From Novipirellula caenicola (GTDB taxonomy: Bacteria > Planctomycetota > Planctomycetia > Pirellulales > Pirellulaceae): 64,000 nucleotides of DNA. Below the pieces are notes generated by a model. The model searched no databases and was not told the DNA's origin. It worked only from the letters and a program-made list of their open reading frames with translations. A program made the translations under genes and the position numbers. Shown piece by piece: positions 1-8,169 of this stretch (within the stretch, counting starts at the first letter, position 1; every line of letters starts with the position of its first letter). The stretch covers positions 372,001 through 436,000 of the forward strand of contig NZ_BAABRO010000001.1 of assembly GCF_039545035.1 (NCBI RefSeq), written 5' to 3'.

Positions 1-30
1 CGAAACCACAATAACCGGAAAGAACAACGA

Positions 31-936
31 ATGGATATAAGCACGACCCTCGGCCGTTTGACGCTGAAAAACCCGATCATGGTGGCCTCGGGAACGTTTG
101 GCTATGCACGTGAAATGGAAGGCATTGTCGATGTGCCACGGCTCGGTGCGGTGCTGCCCAAAACGATCACCGCCGAACCCCGCATCGGCAACGCGCCGTG
201 GCGAACGGTCGAAACCTCGGCCGGCCTACTGAATGCCATTGGGTTGGACAATGACGGCGTCGATGCGTTCCTAGAAAACCATTTGCCTTACTTGCGTGAG
301 ATCGGGACGTCGATCGTCGTCAGCGTGGCGGGACGAACACAAGACGATTTTGTTTCGCTGGCAGAACGAGTCGGCAACAGCGACGGAGTTGCCGCGATCG
401 AATTGAATTTGTCGTGCCCGAATGTCAGCGGTGGCATCGATTTCGGCACCAATGCCGCCTCGTGTTTGGGCGTGGTCAAAGCCGCACGTGAAGCGTGCAA
501 CGTCCCCATCTTGGCAAAATTGACACCCAATGTGACACGAATCGCCGACATCGCGCAAGCCGCAGCCGACGGGGGCGCGGACGCCGTGTGTTTGATCAAC
601 ACGGTGCTGGGGATGGCGGTCAATTGGCGGACTCGAAAACCGATGCTTGGCAACGGCATGGGCGGACTCAGCGGACCTGCGATCAAACCCATTGCACTGC
701 GATGCGTTCACCAAGTCGCGTCGGCCGTCAAGATCCCGATTATCGGCATCGGTGGCATCGCTTCGATCGATGATGTCATGCAGTTCTTGGTGACGGGCGC
801 CAGTGCAGTCCAAATTGGGACCGCGAACTACTACGACCCCACCGTCTCGACTCGTCTGGTCGATCAATTGCCCGCGGCGTTGGCTGAAATCAACGCGTCG
901 AGCGTCAGCGAAATCGTCGGCACGCTCGGCAAGTAA
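31..936 (+). CDS. pyrD: Dihydroorotate dehydrogenase, class 1B catalytic subunit
   Basis: Oxidises dihydroorotate to orotate in de novo pyrimidine synthesis, using FMN in the cytoplasm. The 301-residue length fits the class 1 family. Visible signatures are the N-terminal [12 protein letters not shown] stretch (residues 14-25), the active-site loop NLSCPN with the family's catalytic cysteine at residue 129, the substrate/FMN segment near [11 protein letters not shown] (about 190-200), and the C-terminal phosphate-binding IGIGGIAS and QIGTANYY motifs. Cysteine as catalytic base marks class 1 rather than the membrane-bound class 2 (serine). Class 1B enzymes normally pair with the electron-transfer subunit PyrK; no pyrK is in the window, and anything upstream lies outside it. 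The ATG at 31 fits the family N-terminus, with only a weak purine stretch as ribosome site. Confidence 0.95.
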   Translation: MDISTTLGRLTLKNPIMVASGTFGYAREMEGIVDVPRLGAVLPKTITAEPRIGNAPWRTVETSAGLLNAIGLDNDGVDAFLENHLPYLREIGTSIVVSVAGRTQDDFVSLAERVGNSDGVAAIELNLSCPNVSGGIDFGTNAASCLGVVKAAREACNVPILAKLTPNVTRIADIAQAAADGGADAVCLINTVLGMAVNWRTRKPMLGNGMGGLSGPAIKPIALRCVHQVASAVKIPIIGIGGIASIDDVMQFLVTGASAVQIGTANYYDPTVSTRLVDQLPAALAEINASSVSEIVGTLGK

Positions 937-1276
937 GCAAGATTTGCAGCGACGCATCACCCCACCAGCGGGGCAAAGGACGTTGGAATATTTGCCCGCT
1001 AAAAATTGTCTGTGATTCGTTCCGCGAGGTTACTAAGAGCACGAATTTGACGGTTACCGCCGCGTCCCACTGGTTTTAAGCCGGCATTGGAGCGGTTTAC
1101 AATGGAAAACACTAATGCAAGCATTCCGGCGAGTCGACGTTCGCTATTCTAGAGGGATGTTTTGAGTATGCTCAAATTGCTAGTTTGTATTCACTCGAAC
1201 TTCCCACAGCAGGGAACCCCTCGGCAGGGGAGACAATAAGCAGCGCGACCGCAACCCGAGGTCGCCTTTATCAACC
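937..1276. other. Intergenic region upstream of the FAAL-ACP-AOS gene
   Basis: This 340-base gap lies between pyrD and the large fusion gene. I see no credible coding frame. It carries one short perfect palindrome (1161-1176) and otherwise no repeat-family member. A promoter for the downstream gene is expected here, but I cannot place -35/-10 boxes with confidence. Confidence 0.5.
1161..1176. promoter_or_regulatory. Perfect 6-bp inverted repeat, possible operator
   Basis: TTTGAG-TATG-CTCAAA is a perfect dyad about 100 bases before the start at 1277. It is followed by an AT-rich stretch without a T-run, so it looks more like a protein-binding dyad than a terminator. Its function is inference only. 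Confidence 0.3.
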
Positions 1277-4200
1277 ATGAACCTTCTTGGCGGTAATGCG
1301 CAAGTGGACCTAAAAGAATTCTTTGGCAATCAATCGCCACCGAGAGATCACTATATCTCGATTCTAAGGTTCTGGGCCGAGCATCGACCTCATGAGCCTG
1401 CGTTTCTGTTTACGGATGTCGAATCATCCGAACAAACGATCACGTATTCGCAGTTATGGGAAGAGGTTCGTGCGCTGGCGGGTTATTTGCAGGATCGTTG
1501 CCGGATCCGCAGCGGCGACCGTATTTTGTTGCTGTATCCCCCGTGTCTCGAGTTTGTGATTGGTTTTTTCGCGTGCCATGCTGCCGGCGCGATCGCGGTT
1601 CCCGCCTATCCTCCTCGTCGCAACCGTAAAGCGTCGCGAATCCGTTCGATTGTGGTGGACGCCGATACACGTTGGGCGCTGTCGACCAAGGCGATCGTCG
1701 AACAACTGTCCGGCGACCAGAAACATGACGACTTGGTCGGTTTGCAGTTGCTCGGCACCGACGATCCGGCGTGCCGATTGGCGGACAAGTGGCGAATGCC
1801 CAAGATCAACCGCGACTCGCTTGGCGTGTTGCAATACACATCCGGGTCAACCGGATCGCCCAAGGGCGTGATGTTGACTCAGGGGAACTTGATCGCCAAC
1901 AGCGAGTTGATTCTGCAAGCGTTTGAACCGGATGCAGATGTCACGGGGATGTCATGGCTTCCGACCTATCACGACATGGGGTTGGTCGGTGGCATTTTGA
2001 TGCCGATGTTTATCGGACGCAGCGATGTGTTGATGAGCCCGATGACCTTCTTGCAACGTCCTGCGCGATGGTTGCAGGGGATTTCCAAGTATGGGGTTAC
2101 GATCAGCGGCGGACCTAATTTCGCGTACCAGTTGTGCGTCGATAAGATCGCCGACGAAGAACTCGAAGGGGTCGATCTATCGAAATGGGAGATCGCGTTC
2201 AACGGTGCCGAACCGATTCGTGTTTCGACCATCGACGCGTTTGCGAAGCGTTTTGAAAAGTTTGGTTTCCGCCGCGAAGCGTTCTTGCCCTGTTACGGGA
2301 TGGCTGAAACCACGTTGCTGGTGACCGGCGGCCCGATTGAAACGCGACCGGTCGTGACCACGTTCAGCGGCAGTGCGCTTGATGCCAAGAAGGTCAAAGT
2401 GGTTGCCGAAACTGATGACTCGGCTCGACGGCTCGTGGGCTGCGGGCGAGTGCTGCCTGAAGAAACCGTGATCATCGTCGATCCTGAGACGCGGATGCCG
2501 ATGGCACACGACGAGATTGGCGAGATTTGGATCCAAAGCCCATCGGTCGGCCAAGGCTATTACCAGCGAGGCGATGCCACCGAGCAAACCTTCTTTGCAC
2601 GTACCGCTGACCAGAAGGGTCCGTTTTTACGATCGGGCGACCTCGGTTTTTTGCACGACAATCAGCTTTATGTCTCCGGCCGACTGAAGGACATGATTAT
2701 TGTCCGCGGCGTGAATCGATACCCGCAAGACATCGAAGAAACGGTCGAGCGTGCCAGCGACGCGGTGCAAGCGGGATCGGTCGCAGCGTTTGCGATGGAA
2801 TACGAAGGACGCGAGCAATTGGTGATCGTTGCCGAAACCGTCCGTCTGCGTGACCTGGACTGGGACGCACACTTGCAAGCGATTCGCCGCGCCGTCACCG
2901 CGGACCATGAGTTACCCCCGGACGCGGTTTATTTGGTTCGCAACAGCAGCGTCCCCAAAACCAGCAGTGGCAAGATCCAGCGTCACGCATGTTTGCATGC
3001 GGTCCGTGACGGCGACATGAAGATGATCGCAAAATGGGTGCGTTGGGAAGAGGAAACGACACACAACGACGGTGAATTGCAGCCGATGATGCAAGCGGCT
3101 GCGGCGGGGGGCCAGAAAGGCAAGATTGATCTGAGTGACGTCAACGACTCCGTCGCCGAAGCGATCAAACAGCACATTCGCCAAGTCGCCGGCGAGCGTG
3201 CTCGAGTTTTGGACCTGGACACCAATATCGTGTTGGATCTTGGTTTGGACAGTCTCGAGCGGCTTGAAATCGCACGCAACTTGGAACGGACGTTTGGCGG
3301 GCGTTTTCCCGAGCAAGTGCTCGATGAAATCGAAACCGTTGGCCAAACCGCCTTGGCGATCCAGCGATACCTGCCGCCTGGGGGCGAATTTCGCGCGGTC
3401 GCGTTTTTGGACAATGGCGAATTCCAACCCGCATCGACTAGCACCGCAAACGCGTTTGGCAGCTATGCCAATGTGGTTCCCACGGTCGAACCCGAGGACG
3501 ACGTGTCTCAATTCGCCGAATACCGGCGATTGAAGACGACGATGCAGCAGATGCAGATGACCGGGGTTCCGAACCCCTACTTTACCGTCCATGACGGCAT
3601 CGTTCGGGACGTCACCGTCATTGACGGCAAAGAATACATCAGCTTTGCCAGCTACAACTACTTGGGCATGAGCGGGCATCCGCGAGTGACCGAAGCCGCG
3701 GCCGAAGCGGTACGCAAATACGGCACAAGCGTCTCAGCAAGCCGTTTGGTCTCGGGTGAAAAACCGATCCATCGCGAATTGGAAGATGCGATTGCCAAAT
3801 GGGTCGGCGTCGACGCGTCGATTTTGATGGTCGGTGGGCACGCCACCAACGAAACCACGATTGGACACTTGGTCGGTTCGGGCGACTTGATTCTGCATGA
3901 TTCATTGGCACACAACAGTATCGTGCAGGGTGCATTGCTGTCCGGCGCACGCCGCCGTCCGTTCCCCCACAATGACTACGAAGCACTCGATCGGATGTTG
4001 ACCGAGATGCGAAGCCAGTACCGCCGGGTGCTGATCGTGATCGAAGGCGTCTACAGCATGGACGGCGACTTTGCCGACGTGCCGAAGTTTGTCGAGGTCA
4101 AGAAAAAGCATCGAGCGATGTTGATGGTCGACGAGGCTCACAGCTTTGGCACGATGGGAAAAACGGGCCGTGGGATCGCCGAACATTTCGGCATGGACGC

Positions 4201-4723
4201 TCGCGATGTTGATATCTGGATGGGCACGCTAAGCAAATCGGCGGCTTCGTGTGGCGGCTATATCGCGGGCAGCACGGCATTGATCGAGCTGCTGAAATAT
4301 ACCGCGCCAGGATTTGTGTTTAGTGTCGGGATGCCGCCAGCCCAGGTCGCTGCGGCGATTGCGTCACTGCAAACCTTGCAAGATGAACCCGAACGCGTCG
4401 AAACGCTTCGCAAGCGGAGCGAATTGTTCCTGTCGCTCTGTAAAGAAGCAGGGCTGGATACGGGCGATAGCGGGGGGACTCCGGTCGTTCCAATCATCAC
4501 CGGCAATTCGATGGTGGCGTTGCGTTTGTCGCATCGGCTGAAAGGGGACGGGATCAATGTGCAGCCGATTCTGTATCCGGCCGTGGACGAATCAGCGGCA
4601 CGGCTGCGATTCTTTATCACGTGCGAGCATACCGAGGAACAGATTCGTTTCACCGTCGCTCGCACCGCGGCTCATTTGTCGGAACTCGGCTTTGATCGCC
4701 AAGTGGTCGCTGCGAGCCGTTAA
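1277..4723 (+). CDS. Fused fatty-acyl-AMP ligase / acyl carrier protein / alpha-oxoamine synthase
   Basis: Three enzymes in one 1148-residue chain. Residues about 1-590 are an adenylate-forming ligase of the FAAL type: P-loop YTSGSTGSPKG at 187-197, SWLPTYHDMGLVGG, a GGPNFAYQLC segment typical of FAALs, and a C-terminal lid ending SSGKIQRHA. Residues about 625-700 are a carrier domain; the phosphopantetheine serine is Ser659 in LGLDSLERLE. Residues about 750-1140 are a PLP-dependent alpha-oxoamine synthase (AONS/KBL/serine palmitoyltransferase fold) with VDEAHSFG and the PLP lysine Lys987 in TLSKSAASCGGY. Family knowledge suggests that a fatty acid is activated as acyl-AMP, loaded on the carrier, then condensed with an amino acid with loss of CO2 to give an amino-ketone such as a 3-ketosphinganine-like lipid. 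The amino acid and acyl chain cannot be read from sequence. No carrier-modifying or reductase gene is adjacent. No clear SD precedes the ATG. Confidence 0.9.
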   Translation: MNLLGGNAQVDLKEFFGNQSPPRDHYISILRFWAEHRPHEPAFLFTDVESSEQTITYSQLWEEVRALAGYLQDRCRIRSGDRILLLYPPCLEFVIGFFACHAAGAIAVPAYPPRRNRKASRIRSIVVDADTRWALSTKAIVEQLSGDQKHDDLVGLQLLGTDDPACRLADKWRMPKINRDSLGVLQYTSGSTGSPKGVMLTQGNLIANSELILQAFEPDADVTGMSWLPTYHDMGLVGGILMPMFIGRSDVLMSPMTFLQRPARWLQGISKYGVTISGGPNFAYQLCVDKIADEELEGVDLSKWEIAFNGAEPIRVSTIDAFAKRFEKFGFRREAFLPCYGMAETTLLVTGGPIETRPVVTTFSGSALDAKKVKVVAETDDSARRLVGCGRVLPEETVIIVDPETRMPMAHDEIGEIWIQSPSVGQGYYQRGDATEQTFFARTADQKGPFLRSGDLGFLHDNQLYVSGRLKDMIIVRGVNRYPQDIEETVERASDAVQAGSVAAFAMEYEGREQLVIVAETVRLRDLDWDAHLQAIRRAVTADHELPPDAVYLVRNSSVPKTSSGKIQRHACLHAVRDGDMKMIAKWVRWEEETTHNDGELQPMMQAAAAGGQKGKIDLSDVNDSVAEAIKQHIRQVAGERARVLDLDTNIVLDLGLDSLERLEIARNLERTFGGRFPEQVLDEIETVGQTALAIQRYLPPGGEFRAVAFLDNGEFQPASTSTANAFGSYANVVPTVEPEDDVSQFAEYRRLKTTMQQMQMTGVPNPYFTVHDGIVRDVTVIDGKEYISFASYNYLGMSGHPRVTEAAAEAVRKYGTSVSASRLVSGEKPIHRELEDAIAKWVGVDASILMVGGHATNETTIGHLVGSGDLILHDSLAHNSIVQGALLSGARRRPFPHNDYEALDRMLTEMRSQYRRVLIVIEGVYSMDGDFADVPKFVEVKKKHRAMLMVDEAHSFGTMGKTGRGIAEHFGMDARDVDIWMGTLSKSAASCGGYIAGSTALIELLKYTAPGFVFSVGMPPAQVAAAIASLQTLQDEPERVETLRKRSELFLSLCKEAGLDTGDSGGTPVVPIITGNSMVALRLSHRLKGDGINVQPILYPAVDESAARLRFFITCEHTEEQIRFTVARTAAHLSELGFDRQVVAASR

Positions 4724-5016
4724 GTCCCCCACAGGAACGACGTCTCAAACGAACGTCTGATAGCGAAAGCGGCAGCGACGTTGTGGGAATGCAAGTTCAA
4801 TCGAAACTTGCCGCGATTTCCGTGCCGCCAAAAATTTCTCGACAAGCGTCTTGGAATGCTCTAACATCGAGTTTGCCCTTGCGACGTGAATCATGTCGCT
4901 TAGAATCAGTAGACGGCGACGATGTTTAGAATTGGCGCATAGGAAGCACGATCGGGCGTGTTTCCGCTAAACATCTCCAATTCGCTCAATTCCCCCCCAC
5001 GAACCAGGAGACTGCA
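4724..5016. other. Intergenic region after the FAAL-ACP-AOS gene
   Basis: About 290 bases without a convincing gene. Just after the stop there is an imperfect dyad (CCCACA near 4728 against TGTGGG near 4782) that could form a long-range stem, but there is no T-run. The only clear signal is the ribosome site listed separately at 5006-5010. Confidence 0.4.
5006..5010 (+). promoter_or_regulatory. Shine-Dalgarno AGGAG deciding a TTG start
   Basis: AGGAG lies six bases before the TTG at 5017. Good Shine-Dalgarno sites are uncommon in this window, so this one supports both the reality of the small gene and its non-ATG start. Confidence 0.55.
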
Positions 5017-5199
5017 TTGCTTACTGAAGCGACGATCGAGAAAATGTTTCGTACATTGATGAACGATCCCAACCGTAGCGACGAAAATTTTGACAAGGCT
5101 GAAGAGTTGCTCGAAGATGAACTTCGTGCAGAAAGCCCTCTTCGCCACCGCTTGACAGTGGAGCTCGAAGAACTTCGCTCAGCCGCTGCAAAGAGCTAG
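5017..5199 (+). CDS. Small acidic helical protein, function unknown
   Basis: A 60-residue protein starting at TTG behind a good AGGAG. It is rich in Glu, Asp and Leu (KAEELLEDELRAE, LTVELEELR) and predicted to be mostly helical, with no signal peptide or membrane segment. I do not recognise a named family. The polar, charge-patterned composition and the ribosome site argue for a real gene rather than chance. It stands alone, convergent with rarA. It could be a small regulatory or scaffold protein, but nothing in the sequence decides this. Overlapping minus-strand frames are lower in quality and are treated as shadows. Confidence 0.55.
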   Translation: MLTEATIEKMFRTLMNDPNRSDENFDKAEELLEDELRAESPLRHRLTVELEELRSAAAKS

Positions 5200-5332
5200 G
5201 TAACGATTCGCATTGCGAATCCGATGCGTCATCCGATGCAAGAATGGGTAGATTAGACTTCGAGTCTGTCGGTGTCTTTTTCACGATCGTCTTGAAGCCT
5301 ATCCTACCCAGCTTTTTTCTCTCCTGCCGACT
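5200..5332. repeat. Palindromic repeat between convergent genes
   Basis: The gap between the small gene and rarA holds GGGTAG (about 5246) facing CTACCC (about 5303), plus an AGACTTCGAGTCT hairpin. The element resembles the AGGCTTCCAGCCT hairpin family seen in tandem at 35414-35517 and singly at 62373. It may act as a two-way terminator. Confidence 0.4.
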
Positions 5333-6661
5333 CTATTTGTCCTTGCCCAAACGCTTGCGAATCTCTTCTATTCGCGTTCTCAGAGTTTGCTCGAAACCGC
5401 GATCAACCGGTTCGTAGTACGTCCGATCGACGCCGAGGTAGTCTTGTTCGGCGACACCACCCTCGGCATTGTGACTGTACTGATACCCTTCGCCATGCCC
5501 CATCGATTTGGCGCCGCCGTAGTGAGCGTCACGCAGATGCTTTGGTACGGGGACGACCTGCTTTTCACGCACGTCTTTGCGTGCGGCACTGATCGCCGCG
5601 GTGGCTGCATTACTCTTAGGTGCCAACGCTAAATAGGCGACTGTTTGGCTGAGCGTCAATTGGCTTTCGGGAAGCCCGACGAACTCACATGCTTGCATCG
5701 CCGACACCGCCATGGTCAATGCCGCGGGGTCAGCATTGCCAATGTCCTCGCTTGCCAAAATCACCAAACGTCGACATAGAAACCGGATGTCTTCGCCCCC
5801 TTCGAGCATACGAGCGAGCCAGTACACGCTGGCGTCGACATCGCTGCCACGAATGCTTTTGATCAAGGCGCTGGACAGGTCATAGTGATCGTCGCCCGTT
5901 GCATCGTAGCCGCTCAGCCGGCTGCCGATCGATTCGACGATCGTTTCGCGTGTGACCTTCGGGTTGTTTTTGCCGCTACTGCGAACAGCGATCTCTAAAG
6001 TCGATAGAGCACGACGGGCATCGCCTTCACACGCTTGGCTCAAATAGACAATCGCATCCTCGTCGACTTGTGGTTTCAATTCGCCGAGCCCGCATTCATT
6101 ATCGCGGAGCGCTCGCTCAATCAGCGTGCGAATTTCCTCGGGCGTCAGCGACTCGAGTCCAAACAATTGACTACGCGACAACAGCGCTCCGTTGACAGCG
6201 AAATAGGGATTGCTGGTCGTCGCCCCAATGAGCGACACGATGCCTTCTTCGACATCCGGCAACAACGCGTCTTGCTGGCTCTTGCTGAAGCGATGAATCT
6301 CGTCGACAAACAGGATCGGCCTCGCTCCGCCAGCGGAAACGAGATCACGTGCCCACGCGAGCACTTCGCGGAGCTCTTTGACCCCGCTGGTGACGGCGCT
6401 GACCGTCCGCAGTTTGCTGCCGGTCTCGTGGGCTAACAAATGGGCCAGCGTCGTCTTGCCGGTACCAGGTGGCCCGTAAAGAATGATCGAACCGAGTCGC
6501 CGAGCGTCGATCATTCGTCGCAACAGTTTCCCATCGCCTAGGATTTGATGCTGACCAATGAACTCGCTGAGCGTTTGGGGACGCATGCGAGCGGCGAGCG
6601 GTTGAGCCAATTTTAGGTTATCCTCTTCGGCATCAGCGAATAGGGAGCGGCTTTCAGGCAT
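5333..6661 (-). CDS. rarA: Replication-associated recombination protein A (MgsA/RarA AAA+ ATPase)
   Basis: An AAA+ ATPase acting at stalled replication forks, related to clamp-loader subunits and human WRNIP1. From the start at 6661 the protein has 442 residues, the usual family length. Visible: ARMRPQTLSEFIGQ near residue 24, Walker A GPPGTGKTT at 63-71, Walker B LFVDEIHRFSKSQQD, the sensor segment LIGATTSNPYF, arginine-finger region ACEGDARRAL, and the C-terminal tetramerisation region with AHYGGAKSMGHGEGYQYSHN. A TTG 19 codons upstream would add an atypical leader, so MPESRSLF is preferred; this leaves 29 bases to the divergent gene at 6691, so the two probably share a promoter region. Confidence 0.93.
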   Translation of the reverse strand: MPESRSLFADAEEDNLKLAQPLAARMRPQTLSEFIGQHQILGDGKLLRRMIDARRLGSIILYGPPGTGKTTLAHLLAHETGSKLRTVSAVTSGVKELREVLAWARDLVSAGGARPILFVDEIHRFSKSQQDALLPDVEEGIVSLIGATTSNPYFAVNGALLSRSQLFGLESLTPEEIRTLIERALRDNECGLGELKPQVDEDAIVYLSQACEGDARRALSTLEIAVRSSGKNNPKVTRETIVESIGSRLSGYDATGDDHYDLSSALIKSIRGSDVDASVYWLARMLEGGEDIRFLCRRLVILASEDIGNADPAALTMAVSAMQACEFVGLPESQLTLSQTVAYLALAPKSNAATAAISAARKDVREKQVVPVPKHLRDAHYGGAKSMGHGEGYQYSHNAEGGVAEQDYLGVDRTYYEPVDRGFEQTLRTRIEEIRKRLGKDK

Positions 6662-6690
6662 GTCGAAGAGACTCGGTAAGCAATGAGAAA

Positions 6691-7122
6691 ATGGGTAAAC
6701 GAACGATGCTCGTAACATTGGCGGTCACGATCACCATCGTGCTAATCATTATCGTGGCGGCATTGTTGCGAATTGACAACTGGAGTCGCGATTTCACCGA
6801 GAATTCGGCCGCCGTGGAAGCCGATTTTGCTGATCCGGTCAGCACGATCGATTCCAGGCTGCAGCAGTGGATCGCGGACCAATCTCGCTGGGACATCCAA
6901 TCAAAAACCGAGTCCGACGGAACCATCGAGTACGAAATCACGCGGACCACGCCAGTTTTTCGCTTTGTCGACGATATCGAAATCCGCTTGGTGCTTGGCG
7001 ATGACGGCACGAACACTCGCATCACTGCAACGAGTCAATCGCGTGTCGGCAAGGGCGATCTCGGACAAAACCCTCGCAACTTGTCCGAATTACTCAAAGC
7101 ATTGCAAATGCCAAGCGAGTGA
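6691..7122 (+). CDS. DUF1499-family membrane-anchored protein
   Basis: A 143-residue protein with one N-terminal hydrophobic segment (about residues 6-27), then a soluble domain. That domain carries the DUF1499 pattern: an ETTR-like strand (YEITRTTPVFRFVDDIEIR) followed by a terminal block TSQSRVGKGDLGQNPRN and a final short helix. The family has no established biochemical function. The protein is probably anchored in the cytoplasmic membrane with the domain outside. It is divergent from rarA and about 100 bases before the SDR gene, with which it may be co-transcribed. Confidence 0.7.
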   Translation: MGKRTMLVTLAVTITIVLIIIVAALLRIDNWSRDFTENSAAVEADFADPVSTIDSRLQQWIADQSRWDIQSKTESDGTIEYEITRTTPVFRFVDDIEIRLVLGDDGTNTRITATSQSRVGKGDLGQNPRNLSELLKALQMPSE

Positions 7123-7223
7123 GAACAACGCGCCGGAGACGAGGATGTCGTCAGTGGCGGACTATTGCCAGCGGACTACAGTGAAGCAGAACTTCGAACT
7201 CGTCCTACTTTGTGGTCCGACTG

Positions 7224-7943
7224 ATGAACGACCAAACGTTTTTGATCCTTGGCGGCAGTCACGGAATTGGCTTCGGAATCACCGAACGACTGCTTCGTCG
7301 AGGCGGATCGGTTGTGGTCGTCTCCCGCACTCGCGGTCAACTCGACCAGCTCGATCCTTCGCTCGCGGCGGGATTGACGCATCAGGTGGCCGATGTGACG
7401 ACCGACACCCTCGACACGTTCACGTTGCCCGAGCGAATCGACGGACTGGCCTATTGCGTCGGCTCAATCGGGTTGTCGCCGCTGCGGATGACCAAGGCAG
7501 AATCGATGCGTCAAGATTTTGAGTTGAACGTGATTGGGGCGACGCGTGTGATGCAGCGTGCGCTGCCTGCGTTGAAATCCGCCGACTCATCAAGCGTGGT
7601 GCTGTTTAGCACCGTGGCGGTGGGCCGAGGCTTGGCCATGCACACCGCGGTTTCTGCGGCCAAGGGGGCCGTCGAAGGGATCGCCCGCTGCTGGGCCGCC
7701 GAGTTGGCACCGCATGTTCGCGTCAACTGTATCGCACCGGCACTGACTGACACGCCGCTGAGCGAGCGTTTGCTGTCCAGCCAAGCCAAACGAGATGCGA
7801 TGGCAGCGGTTTACCCGCTTGGCCGGATTGGCCACGTGGACGATAGCGCGGCAATGGCCACGTTCCTGCTCTCGGACGAAAGCAGTTGGATCACAGGCCA
7901 AGTGATCGGCGTCGATGGCGGATTGTCACACGTGCAAAAGTAG
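7224..7943 (+). CDS. Short-chain dehydrogenase/reductase-like protein lacking the catalytic tyrosine
   Basis: A 239-residue Rossmann protein. The nucleotide-binding GGSHGIG motif is at residues 10-16, and a typical SDR C-terminus (LGRIGHVDDSAAMATFLLSDE, then WITGQVIGVDGG) is present. The catalytic YxxxK reads VSAAK, with Val143 in place of tyrosine and Lys147 kept; the serine region is FSTVAVGRG. The usual NNAG is replaced by YCVGSIG. Some SDR subfamilies share this change, so it may be a non-classical or inactive reductase. The ATG at 7224 is chosen because it places the dinucleotide motif at the family position; a GTG four codons earlier is possible. Substrate unknown. Confidence 0.8.
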   Translation: MNDQTFLILGGSHGIGFGITERLLRRGGSVVVVSRTRGQLDQLDPSLAAGLTHQVADVTTDTLDTFTLPERIDGLAYCVGSIGLSPLRMTKAESMRQDFELNVIGATRVMQRALPALKSADSSSVVLFSTVAVGRGLAMHTAVSAAKGAVEGIARCWAAELAPHVRVNCIAPALTDTPLSERLLSSQAKRDAMAAVYPLGRIGHVDDSAAMATFLLSDESSWITGQVIGVDGGLSHVQK

Positions 7944-8169
7944 AGCCCTACAATGGGCGGTCGCCAAGCCGTGCCATCTGCTTTGGTACTACCTCGATGC
8001 TTTCGTAGCGGTGCAGCGCGAGCCGCCCGGTCAAAATCGAACGTTTTACTCGCCGCAACCGGACAAGGCCCCGCGCCGTGCCGCTAACCAACCATAGATG
8101 GCATTCATTGGGTGGTAGGGCGCAGGCGACGGGCAGCATGTCACAGACTAAGCCGCCGCAGGCCCTTGG
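7944..8169. other. Intergenic region with a GC-rich repeat copy
   Basis: A gap between the convergent SDR and pseudo-GspE genes. It is largely occupied by one copy of a dispersed repeat (8006-8095). No gene is seen. Confidence 0.5.
8006..8095. repeat. Dispersed GC-rich intergenic repeat, copy 1
   Basis: Shares an identical 29-base core (8029-8057, beginning GGTCAAAATCGAACG) with 11401-11429. Similarity extends on both sides (GCGGTGC...GAGC before; CCGGAC and CGCTA...TAGATGGC after). The element is non-coding and lies between convergent genes. Confidence 0.7.

Noticed and set aside
2912-3679. A 255-codon minus-strand frame inside the FAAL-ACP-AOS gene
   Set aside because: It runs antisense across the carrier domain; no motif and no separate promoter seen.
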